A DNA stretch of 12,511 bases from JANMEX01 sp031423755 (lineage in GTDB: Bacteria > Pseudomonadota > Alphaproteobacteria > Rhizobiales > Rhizobiaceae). Below are positions 1-6,703 of the stretch, piece after piece. Under the pieces are notes generated by a model. That model saw only the letters and a list, made by a program, of their open reading frames with translations, was not told the origin of the DNA and searched no databases. The DNA lies in assembly GCA_031423755.1 (NCBI GenBank), contig JANPGC010000207.1:1-12511 (forward strand), read 5' to 3'. Made by a program: the position numbers and the translations under genes. Every line of letters begins with the position of its first letter. The first letter of the stretch is position 1.

Positions 1-60
1 TTTAGATCGCAGTGTGCGTTGTTGTTTGTCACGCTCGCATCTTCACCACCACCCCCATCC

Positions 61-98
61 GTCGGCTAACGCGGACACCTTCCCCGCAAGGGGGAAGG
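61..98. repeat. Tandem palindromes in the leader upstream of ureE (rhizobial-type intergenic repeat)
   Basis: Two inverted repeats sit back to back. The first (61-76) pairs GTCGGC with GCGGAC around a TAAC loop, with one mismatch at 64/73; a C at position 73 would make it perfect. The second (78-98) is a perfect 8-bp stem, CCTTCCCC/GGGGAAGG, with a 5-nt loop. A C-rich run (about 46-60) precedes them. This arrangement resembles the dispersed intergenic palindromes common in Rhizobiales genomes (recalled, not searched). The second stem ends 2 nt before the ureE Shine-Dalgarno GGAG (101-104), so in a ureC-ureE transcript it would fold just upstream of the ribosome site. There is no U-tract, so it is not a typical intrinsic terminator. 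The rest of positions 1-111 shows no gene. Confidence 0.6.
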
Positions 99-111
99 CT
101 GGAGCCAAACC

Positions 112-582
112 ATGCTAAAATCCTCCCAATTCCTCCGCAACGGTACATGGTCCGGCACGGCATGGGACATCGTCGTTCTTGCCCATGACGAGCGCCATCT
201 GCGCCGCAAAGTCTTGCGGCTGGAGCATGGCGACGAGGTGCTGGTCGATCTGGAAGCCGCCGTTTCGCTTGATCATGGCGATGTGCTCGTGCTGGACGAT
301 GGCAAACTCGTTGAAGTGATCGCCGGCGAGGAAGACCTGCTCGAAGTGCTGCCGCACAACGCCATTCATCTTTCCGAACTGTGCTGGCACATCGGCAACC
401 GTCATCTTGCCGCGCAGATCGAAGAGCATCGCGTGCTGGTGTTGAAAGATCATGTCATCAAGACGATGCTGGAGGGACTTGGTGCACATGTTCACTTCGT
501 TTCGGAGCCGTTCCATCCTGCACGCGGCGCCTATTCCGGTCACGGCGGACATGGGCATGATCGGGGGCATCGCCATGATTGA
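112..582 (+). CDS. ureE: Urease accessory protein UreE (nickel metallochaperone)
   Basis: UreE delivers Ni(II) to the UreD-UreF-UreG-apo-urease activation complex in the cytoplasm. The 156-aa product has the usual two-part architecture: an N-terminal beta-rich domain (about 1-75) and a C-terminal metal-binding domain (about 80-140). The family motif WHIGNRH lies at 92-98, and GLGAHV at 122-127 holds the conserved metal-binding His126. The C-terminal tail is short and histidine-rich (His144, 147, 149, 153, 155), as in many nickel-storing UreE proteins. The ATG is preceded by GGAG at 101-104 with 7-nt spacing. ureF begins 9 nt after the stop, and ureG follows it, which supports the call. The structural genes are not in view and are expected just upstream. 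Identification is firm. Confidence 0.95.
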   Translation: MLKSSQFLRNGTWSGTAWDIVVLAHDERHLRRKVLRLEHGDEVLVDLEAAVSLDHGDVLVLDDGKLVEVIAGEEDLLEVLPHNAIHLSELCWHIGNRHLAAQIEEHRVLVLKDHVIKTMLEGLGAHVHFVSEPFHPARGAYSGHGGHGHDRGHRHD

Positions 583-591
583 TCGGCGGCC

Positions 592-1251
592 ATGAGCCAA
601 GTCACCCTGCTCCGCCTGATGACTTTGCTGTCGCCGTCCTTCCCCGTTGGCGGGTTTGCCTATTCGTCGGGACTGGAACAGGCGGTCGCCGACCGACTTG
701 TCACTGACGGTCTGACCCTTGGCGACTGGCTTTTGTCGATCGTTCAGCGCGGCTCTGTCTGGAACGACGCGGTGCTGCTGGCGGAAAGCCACAGGCGAGT
801 TGGCAATGGGACTTCAATTTCCGGAGTAACCGATCTTGCCGAAGCGTTGGCAGGCTCCCAAGAGCGCCATCTCGAGCAACAAAACCTGGGCGGCGCTTTC
901 ATTGAAGCCGTGAAGGCCAGCGGTCTTGTCATGCCATCGTTGATCGGTGAAAGGGTGGCCTACCCCGTCGCCATCGGCGCCATTGCGGCGGCGCAAGGTT
1001 TGGATCTGGAGAGCACGCTGACCGCCTTCCTGCATGCCTTCGTCAGCAATCAGATTCAGTGTGCCATCCGCCTTGGCGTGCTTGGCCAAAACGGCGGTGT
1101 CGCGTTGCTTGCCTATGTCGAGCCGTTGATCATCGAAACGGCAAATCGCGCCAGTCTATCCACGCTTGACGATTTGGGCGCATCATCGCTGATGGCCGAC
1201 ATTGCAGCCATGCGGCACGAAACACTTTACTCCTGGATTTTCCGCACATGA
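592..1251 (+). CDS. ureF: Urease accessory protein UreF
   Basis: UreF is an all-helical scaffold protein that bridges UreD and UreG in the urease activation complex and controls UreG GTPase activity. The 219-aa product begins with the family signature near the N terminus: LLSPSFPVGGFAYSSGLEQ, about residues 12-30. The helical body is rich in alanine and leucine, and the C-terminal region (about 195-215) contains the MRHETLYS stretch typical of UreF ends, where UreG and UreD contacts are formed. Length is normal for a proteobacterial UreF. The start is 9 nt after ureE, with only a weak purine-poor upstream sequence, so translational coupling from ureE is likely. The stop overlaps the ureG start as ATGA (1248-1251), another sign of coupled translation. 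Confidence 0.93.
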   Translation: MSQVTLLRLMTLLSPSFPVGGFAYSSGLEQAVADRLVTDGLTLGDWLLSIVQRGSVWNDAVLLAESHRRVGNGTSISGVTDLAEALAGSQERHLEQQNLGGAFIEAVKASGLVMPSLIGERVAYPVAIGAIAAAQGLDLESTLTAFLHAFVSNQIQCAIRLGVLGQNGGVALLAYVEPLIIETANRASLSTLDDLGASSLMADIAAMRHETLYSWIFRT

Positions 1252-1883
1252 GCAAAAACGGCCCCCTGCGCGTCGGTATCGGCGGTCCGGTTGGTTCGGG
1301 CAAGACGACGCTGACAGAAATGCTGTGCAAGGCGATGCGCGATGACTACTCCGTCGCGGTTATCACCAATGACATTTACACCAAGGAGGACGCGCTGATC
1401 CTCAACCGGCTGCAGGCCCTGCCGGAAGACCGGATCATGGGTGTGGAGACCGGCGGTTGCCCGCATACGGCGATCCGCGAGGATGCTTCGATCAACCTTC
1501 AGGCCATTGCCGAAATGAATGCGCGGCACCCGGATCTCGACGTGATCTTCATCGAATCCGGCGGCGACAATCTTGCGGCGACCTTCTCGCCGGACCTGGC
1601 TGACATTTCGATCTATGTGATCTCTGTATGCCAAGGCGAGAAGATCCCGCGCAAGGGCGGGCCGGCAATCACACGCTCGGATCTTCTCATCATCAACAAG
1701 ATGGATTTGGCACCTTATGTCGGGGCCAATCTTGAGGTGATGAAATCCGATACCGAGATGGTGCGCGGCACGCGGCCCTATGTGTTCACCGATATGCTGC
1801 GCCGCAAGGGCCTTGCCGAGGTAATCACTTTTCTCGAAAAATCGGGGGGCCTTGCGCCTAGATCACCAGCATCGCCGAACTGA
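1248..1883 (+). CDS. ureG: Urease accessory GTPase UreG
   Basis: UreG is the SIMIBI-class GTPase that carries nickel to apo-urease and uses GTP hydrolysis to drive metallocentre assembly. The 211-aa product has every expected landmark: P-loop GGPVGSGKT (12-20), the metal-binding CPH motif (71-73), ESGG (103-106) at the switch region, and the guanine-specificity motif NKMD (150-153). Its length is close to the usual 200-210 aa. The start codon overlaps the ureF stop (ATGA), and no strong independent ribosome site is visible. The last eight codons run into the 3' end of the convergent alpha-glucosidase gene (shared 1858-1883); the tail after LEKSGGLAP is not conserved in the family, to my knowledge. 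No terminator is visible between the two convergent genes. This gene probably ends the urease operon. Confidence 0.96.
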   Translation: MSKNGPLRVGIGGPVGSGKTTLTEMLCKAMRDDYSVAVITNDIYTKEDALILNRLQALPEDRIMGVETGGCPHTAIREDASINLQAIAEMNARHPDLDVIFIESGGDNLAATFSPDLADISIYVISVCQGEKIPRKGGPAITRSDLLIINKMDLAPYVGANLEVMKSDTEMVRGTRPYVFTDMLRRKGLAEVITFLEKSGGLAPRSPASPN

Positions 1884-3480
1884 ACGGCTCCAGTTCCAGC
1901 GCCCCGTGCTGAACAGAGACACCACGAGTGAACGCTGGATCAAACTGCGCGCCATCAAAGGCCAGCGGAATATCGAAGCGTGCCGTCTCCGCCGCGAAGT
2001 TGAACACGCAAAGCCTCTGCTGGTCACCGTTGGAGCGCGAAAAGGCGAGGACTGCGGCGCTGCTCTCAATGAAATCGAGGTCGCCAGACAGAAGGCAGGG
2101 CGAGCCATGACGGGCCTTCAGCACCGCGCGGTAATGGTGCAGCACAGAGCCATGGTCCTCCTCCTGCTGCGCCAGCGCCATTTGCCCGGACGGCAACGGC
2201 AGCCACGGCTTGCCATCGGTGAAGCCGGCGTTCGGCGCGCTGGAGTCCCACAAATAGGGTGTGCGACAGCCGTCGCGGCCCTTGAAGTCCGGCCAGAAGC
2301 GGATGCCGTACGGGTCCTGCAATTGCTCGTAGGTCAGCGCCGTTTCTGTCAGACCAAGCTCTTCGCCCTGGTAGAGGCAGAGCGAGCCGCGCAGCGAGGC
2401 GATGAGCGAGATGCAGAACTTGGCGACATCGGCCTCATGCGGATGCTGAGACCAGCGCGTAACGTGGCGCTCGACATCGTGGTTGGAGAATGCCCAGCAC
2501 GGCCAACCGTCCGTTGCCACCTTGAAGAAGCCTTCGACGGTGTTGCGGATATGATCGGGCGTGAATTGCGGGCCGAGCAGCTCAAAGGAGTAGCACATCT
2601 GCAGCATGTCCGGACCGGACGTATAGTCTGCCATCGTTTGTACGGAGCGCTCTTCGTCGCCGACCTCCCCGACCGCAAAGGCACCATATTGGTTCAACAG
2701 TGTGCGGAAACGCTTCAGGAAGTCGATGTTCTCCGGCTGGGTCTTGTCGAAGTCATGCTTTTGCAAGCCATACGGATTAACGGCCGGCACAGTGTTGGCT
2801 CCGGTCGCGGACGCAGGCGGATTGGAGCGCAGCTGTCGATCGTGGAAATAGTAATTAATCGTATCAAGCCGAAAGCCGTCAACACCACGCTCGAGCCAGA
2901 AGCGGGCCACATCCAGTATCGCGTCTTGCACATCAGGATTGTGGAAATTGAGGTCAGGCTGCGAGGCGAGGAAATTGTGCATGTAATATTGGCGGCGGCG
3001 GGAGTCCCATTCCCATGACGACCCGCCGAAAACCGAAAGCCAGTTGTTGGGCGGCGTGCCGTCTGCTTTTGGTTCAGCCCAGACAAACCAGTCGGCCTTG
3101 TCATTGTCGCGTGAGGAGCGGCTTTCCTTGAACCAGGGATGGACATCCGACGTGTGCGACAGCACCAGGTCGATCACCACCTTGATGCCGCGCTTGTGGC
3201 TTTCGCCGACCATGGCGTCGAAATCTTCCAGCGTGCCGAACATCGGATCGACGTTCTTGTAGTCGGACACGTCGTAGCCGAAATCCTTCATCGGCGAGGT
3301 AAAGAACGGAGAGACCCAGATGCCATCAACGCCCAGAGCCTTCACAGCGTCCAGCCTTTGGCGAATGCCGTTCAGGTCGCCAATACCGTCGCCGTTGGAA
3401 TCCTGAAACGAACGCGGGTAGATTTGATACAGCGTCGCGCCGCGCCACCATTCGTTCGAATTCTTGCTGTCGGACTGCAT
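1858..3480 (-). CDS. aglA: GH13 alpha-glucosidase (AglA-like)
   Basis: A 540-aa glycoside hydrolase family 13 enzyme, probably cytoplasmic because no signal peptide is visible. It would hydrolyse terminal alpha-glucosidic bonds of maltose, sucrose or similar disaccharides. The TIM barrel spans about 12-460, followed by a C-terminal beta domain. Visible landmarks are the metal-site loop DSNGDGIGD (27-35), DLVLSHTS (104-111), QPDLNF (174-179), the nucleophile Asp206 in GFRLDT, the acid/base Glu272 in GEV, and Asp335 in SNHD. Thr207 next to the nucleophile is the residue found in alpha-1,4-acting maltases; isomaltase-type enzymes have Val. The sequence style matches Sinorhizobium AglA and the Halomonas HaG enzyme (recalled). 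GAGG at 3489-3492 (8-nt spacing) supports the start. Unlike the known agl operon, no sugar ABC transporter genes flank it here. A LacI-type operator lies about 80 nt upstream of the start. Confidence 0.92.
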   Translation of the reverse strand: MQSDSKNSNEWWRGATLYQIYPRSFQDSNGDGIGDLNGIRQRLDAVKALGVDGIWVSPFFTSPMKDFGYDVSDYKNVDPMFGTLEDFDAMVGESHKRGIKVVIDLVLSHTSDVHPWFKESRSSRDNDKADWFVWAEPKADGTPPNNWLSVFGGSSWEWDSRRRQYYMHNFLASQPDLNFHNPDVQDAILDVARFWLERGVDGFRLDTINYYFHDRQLRSNPPASATGANTVPAVNPYGLQKHDFDKTQPENIDFLKRFRTLLNQYGAFAVGEVGDEERSVQTMADYTSGPDMLQMCYSFELLGPQFTPDHIRNTVEGFFKVATDGWPCWAFSNHDVERHVTRWSQHPHEADVAKFCISLIASLRGSLCLYQGEELGLTETALTYEQLQDPYGIRFWPDFKGRDGCRTPYLWDSSAPNAGFTDGKPWLPLPSGQMALAQQEEDHGSVLHHYRAVLKARHGSPCLLSGDLDFIESSAAVLAFSRSNGDQQRLCVFNFAAETARFDIPLAFDGAQFDPAFTRGVSVQHGALELEPFSSAMLVI

Positions 3481-3653
3481 GGTTTCCGCCTCGTCTGCGC
3501 CATTTCGTTACGGAAGATATCCGCATTCCCCATGCCGATAGCATTATTTCAAATCGATTCCAAAGCGCTTTCGATTGGTGAAGCGGCTGGCATAAGTTTC
3601 ACTGAATTGAAAATTTTGCTGGTTTTTTCATTTTAATATGCTTGTATGTGAAC
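3481..3653. promoter_or_regulatory. Divergent intergenic control region between aglA and the regulator gene
   Basis: This 173-bp stretch separates the minus-strand alpha-glucosidase from the plus-strand XRE-cupin operon and must hold both promoters. It becomes markedly AT-rich from about 3600 (TTGAAAATTTTGC, then a T-tract and TTTTAATATG), as expected just upstream of the regulator. I do not see a well-spaced sigma-70 promoter on either strand, so no promoter boxes are assigned. It contains the AAAGCGCTTT palindrome at 3562-3571 (listed separately) and a perfect 8-bp palindrome, AATCGATT, at 3552-3559. The aglA ribosome site GAGG lies at 3489-3492. Confidence 0.6.
3562..3571. promoter_or_regulatory. 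Putative LacI-family operator (AAAGCGCTTT)
   Basis: A perfect 10-bp palindrome with a central CG, matching the core of LacI/GalR-family operators such as the CcpA-type TGAAAGCGCTTTCA. It is bracketed by CGATT direct repeats (3555-3559 and 3572-3576). It sits 81 nt from the aglA start and 82 nt from the ATG of the regulator gene, in the middle of the divergent region. In rhizobia alpha-glucoside genes are controlled by the LacI-type repressor AglR (family knowledge), so control of aglA is the simplest reading. No LacI-type gene is in the window. Confidence 0.5.
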
Positions 3654-4247
3654 ATGATTGAAAAGCCACAATTTGCCGAAGCTCTGGAGTTCGGTGCCAC
3701 CAGCCAAGTGGGCGACGACATCCGTGCCTTGCGCAAGACACGGTCAATGACAATCGTGGATTTGGCGGCCAGTCTCGGCAGGTCCATCGGCTGGTTGAGC
3801 CAGGTCGAACGCGGTCAAACCGAACCGGCCATTGCCGATCTGAAAAAGGTCGCGCGCTTGTTTGGAATACCTGTCTCATTCTTCTTCCGCAACGAAACGG
3901 CGCCGGAGCGAGAACGCGGGCGGATTGTGCGGGCATCATCGCGCGCAGTTCTAGGTTCAAATGAAGACGGATTGACAGAAGAGCTTCTGTCACCAGACCT
4001 TTCGGGCGACTTCGAGATGATCCGTTCCGTATTTGCGCCGGGGGCCAGGAGCGACCTGTTTCCGCCTCGCGCTGCGCAGGATGGAGGCTATCTCGTATCA
4101 GGGCGGCTGACCCTGGCGATCGAAGGTCAATTGCATGAATTGAGGGCCGGAGACAGTTTCGGTTTTCAAAACCAATCTTACCGATGGGAAAATCCGGGCG
4201 TCGAACCTTGCGTCGTCATCTGGGTCATTTCCCCGCCGATTTACTGA
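3654..4247 (+). CDS. XRE-family transcriptional regulator with C-terminal cupin domain
   Basis: A 197-aa DNA-binding protein of the XRE-cupin class (PuuR-like architecture). An XRE helix-turn-helix spans about 20-75, with the recognition part in SLGRSIGWLSQVERG (40-54). A small cupin beta-barrel spans about 125-192, including GGYLVSGRL (144-152) and RAGDSFGF (164-171). In this class the cupin commonly senses a small ligand, and the genes often control adjacent amine or amino acid catabolic operons. The start is uncertain: a TTG at 3642 and a GTG at 3648 are in frame, but ATG 3654 is preferred; none has a clear Shine-Dalgarno. The stop is 8 nt before the next gene, whose ribosome site GAGGA (4246-4250) overlaps this stop codon. 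It is therefore very likely the first gene of the operon and its local regulator. Confidence 0.88.
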   Translation: MIEKPQFAEALEFGATSQVGDDIRALRKTRSMTIVDLAASLGRSIGWLSQVERGQTEPAIADLKKVARLFGIPVSFFFRNETAPERERGRIVRASSRAVLGSNEDGLTEELLSPDLSGDFEMIRSVFAPGARSDLFPPRAAQDGGYLVSGRLTLAIEGQLHELRAGDSFGFQNQSYRWENPGVEPCVVIWVISPPIY

Positions 4248-4255
4248 GGACAACG

Positions 4256-6703
4256 ATGGCAAACTTTCCAACCCAGGCACGTGTGGTCATCATCGGCGGC
4301 GGGGCGGTCGGCGTGTCAGCGCTCTATCATCTGGCCAAGGCCGGATGGACAGACTGTGTGTTGCTGGAGAAAAACGAGCTGACAGCAGGTTCAACATGGC
4401 ATGCGGCGGGCAATGTGCCGACGTTTTCATCGTCATGGTCGATCATGAACATGCAGCGCTATTCGGCCTCGCTTTACCGTGAGCTGGGTGCGCTGGTCGA
4501 CTACCCGATGAACTATCACGTAACCGGATCGGTACGGCTCGGGCATTCAATGGAGCGGCTGCAGGAGTTCAAAAAAGTCGTCGGCATGGGCCGCTATCAG
4601 GGCATGGACCTTGATATTCTCACGCCCGATGAAATCAAGTCGCGCTATCCGTTTGTGGAGACGCACGATCTGGTTGGAGCACTCTACGACCCGAATGACG
4701 GCGACATTGACCCGGCGCAGTTGACACAGGCTCTTGCCAAGGGCGCGCGCGACATGGGCGCAACGATCCTTCGCTTCTGCCCGGCCACCGGCGCGCGGCG
4801 CGAGAACGGCGAATGGGTGATCTCGACGCCGCAGGGCGACATCCGCTGCGAGTATGTCGTCAATGCTGCAGGGTACTACGCCCGCGAGGTTGCCAAATGG
4901 TTTGGCCGCGATCTTCCAATGATGGTGATGAGCCATCAGTACATGCTTTTCGACAATGTGCCTGAAATTGAAGCATGGACGAAGGAAGCGGGACGCAAAC
5001 TGCCGCTGCTGCGCGATGTGGATTCGTCTTACTATCTACGGCAAGAGAAATATGGCTTCAACCTTGGCCCTTATGAGCGGAACTGCAAGGCGCACTGGAC
5101 GACGCCGCAGGACCCGATGCCGGATGATTTCTCGTTCCAGCTGTTCCCTGACGATCTGGAGCGGCTCGAATGGTATATAAATGACGCCGTGGCGCGGGTG
5201 CCGCTCCTTGGCACGGCGGGCCTTTCCAAGGTTATCAACGGGCCCATTCCCTACACACCGGATGGCAATCCGATGATTGGCCCGATGCCGGGTGTGCCAA
5301 ATGCGTTTGAGGCCTGCGTTTTCACCTTCGGCATCTGCCAGGCGGGCGGCGCAGGCAAGGTACTGGCCGAGTGGGTGACCAAGGGCGAGACTGAATGGGA
5401 CATGTGGTCATGCGATCCGCGCCGCTTCACCGCTTTTGCCGATCAGGAATATTGCATCGCAAAAGGGATGGAGGTGTATGGCCACGAATACGGCATGCAC
5501 TTTCCGCGCCATGCATGGCCGGCGGGGCGCAACAAGAAGGTTTCTGCCATCCATGACAAGACCAGGTCTTTCGGCGCGCAGTACGGCGCCTACAATGGCT
5601 GGGAACGTGCGCTTTGGTACGCCAAGCCGGGTGACGACACTTCGGAAGAGTCCACCCAGACATGGGCGCGCAAAGGCCCATGGGAACCGCGCATCCGCGA
5701 GGAATGCGAAGCGGTGCGTGATGCGGCGGGTATACTCGACCTGCCTGGCTTTTCGCGTTTCCGTTTGAAAGGCGAAGGGGCAACAGCCTGGCTTGCGACC
5801 CTGACCACCGGCATCGTTCCGAAGCCTGGCCGTATTGGCCTTGGCTATTTCGCCGATGACTCAGGTCGCATCGTCACCGAAATGTCTATCATGACGCTGG
5901 CGGAGGATTTCCACTTCCTGATCACGGCGGCGGTTGCGCAGTGGCACGATATGGAATGGCTGAAAAAGCATATGCCGGAGGGTGCAGCGTTCACGCTGGA
6001 TGATGTAACCGAAGCCTTCTCCTGCCAAATTCTGACAGGCCCCAAATCCCGCGCGATCCTGGCTGAGGTTTGCGATGCTGATCTTTCGCTGGGTTGGCTG
6101 ACCCACCAGACAGCGCATGTTGCCGGGCGGTACCTCCAGCTTGTGCGCGTTTCCTTTGCCGGTGAGCTTGGTTGGGAACTGCACACCAAGGTGGAAGACA
6201 CGGCGGCAATCTTCGATGCGATTTGGGCGGCGGGCCAGAATCACGGCTTGAAGCCGTTCGGCATGTTTGCGCTGGATTCTCTCCGCCTCGAAAAGGGATA
6301 CCGCGCCTGGAAGGGCGATCTTTCGACCGACTACACGATTTTGCAGGGCGGGCTGGAACGGTTCGTCAAATGGGACAAGCAGGATTTCAAGGGCAAGACG
6401 GCCTTGCTCAGCGAAAAGCAGCGCGGCGTCACGAAGCGGTTTGCCACACTGATCGTCGATGCTGGCGAATGCGACGCGCCTTACATGTCGACGCTGTGGC
6501 GTGATGGCAAAATCGTGGGCGAGACCACGTCCGGCGGCTGGGGCTATCGGATCAACAAATCAATTGCCTTGGCGATGCTGAGCGCAGACTTCAATGTGCC
6601 CGGCGCCGAGCTTGAAGTCGAAATCTACGGCGAGCGCTACAAGGCAACTGTGCAGGCCGATGAGCCGCTCTGGGATCCGAAAAACGAGAGGATCCGGGCA
6701 TGA
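4256..6703 (+). CDS. FAD-dependent oxidoreductase fused to GcvT, dimethylglycine/sarcosine dehydrogenase family (paralog 1)
   Basis: An 815-aa fusion: a DAO-type FAD domain (about 8-375), a linker/FAO_M region (about 380-435) and GcvT with its C-terminal barrel (about 440-810). Family members oxidise N-methyl groups of dimethylglycine or sarcosine and pass the one-carbon unit to tetrahydrofolate. Visible are the Rossmann motif GGGAVG (14-19), STWHAAG (46-52) with His49 in the position that binds FAD covalently in mammalian dimethylglycine dehydrogenase, TPDGNPMIG (334-342), and GELGWEL (636-642) in the folate domain. At the conserved GG-I-x-x-D position of GcvT this protein has GRIVTE (Glu542), and the preceding YTQMLN-like strand is not conserved, so folate chemistry may differ. 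ATG 4256 is chosen over an upstream in-frame ATG because GAGGA (4246-4250) precedes it and the N terminus then aligns with its paralog. The stop overlaps the next start as ATGA. The substrate is unknown. Confidence 0.88.
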   Translation: MANFPTQARVVIIGGGAVGVSALYHLAKAGWTDCVLLEKNELTAGSTWHAAGNVPTFSSSWSIMNMQRYSASLYRELGALVDYPMNYHVTGSVRLGHSMERLQEFKKVVGMGRYQGMDLDILTPDEIKSRYPFVETHDLVGALYDPNDGDIDPAQLTQALAKGARDMGATILRFCPATGARRENGEWVISTPQGDIRCEYVVNAAGYYAREVAKWFGRDLPMMVMSHQYMLFDNVPEIEAWTKEAGRKLPLLRDVDSSYYLRQEKYGFNLGPYERNCKAHWTTPQDPMPDDFSFQLFPDDLERLEWYINDAVARVPLLGTAGLSKVINGPIPYTPDGNPMIGPMPGVPNAFEACVFTFGICQAGGAGKVLAEWVTKGETEWDMWSCDPRRFTAFADQEYCIAKGMEVYGHEYGMHFPRHAWPAGRNKKVSAIHDKTRSFGAQYGAYNGWERALWYAKPGDDTSEESTQTWARKGPWEPRIREECEAVRDAAGILDLPGFSRFRLKGEGATAWLATLTTGIVPKPGRIGLGYFADDSGRIVTEMSIMTLAEDFHFLITAAVAQWHDMEWLKKHMPEGAAFTLDDVTEAFSCQILTGPKSRAILAEVCDADLSLGWLTHQTAHVAGRYLQLVRVSFAGELGWELHTKVEDTAAIFDAIWAAGQNHGLKPFGMFALDSLRLEKGYRAWKGDLSTDYTILQGGLERFVKWDKQDFKGKTALLSEKQRGVTKRFATLIVDAGECDAPYMSTLWRDGKIVGETTSGGWGYRINKSIALAMLSADFNVPGAELEVEIYGERYKATVQADEPLWDPKNERIRA

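Noticed and set aside
78..98. The perfect hairpin as an intrinsic terminator before ureE.
   Set aside because: The stem is GC-rich but followed by CTGGAGCC rather than a U-tract, and it lies directly before a ribosome site inside an expected operon.
115..792. A 225-codon minus-strand open frame opposite ureE and the start of ureF.
   Set aside because: It is antisense to two well-identified urease genes, with His/Gln/Arg-rich composition typical of shadow frames.
1852..3018. A 388-codon open frame on the plus strand opposite the alpha-glucosidase gene.
   Set aside because: It is antisense to a gene with complete GH13 catalytic motifs, has Arg/Val-rich low-information composition and no recognisable family. 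It is a codon-bias shadow.
3642..3653. TTG (3642) or GTG (3648) as the start of the XRE-cupin gene.
   Set aside because: Both are possible and would add two to four residues, but neither has a ribosome site; ATG 3654 is the more usual start codon. Left as an uncertainty in the annotation.
4184..4255. Upstream in-frame ATG (4184) extending the first FAD-GcvT protein by 24 residues.
   Set aside because: It lies inside the regulator gene, has no ribosome site, and gives an Arg-rich extension absent from the paralog. ATG 4256 has GAGGA 5 nt upstream and matches the paralog N terminus.
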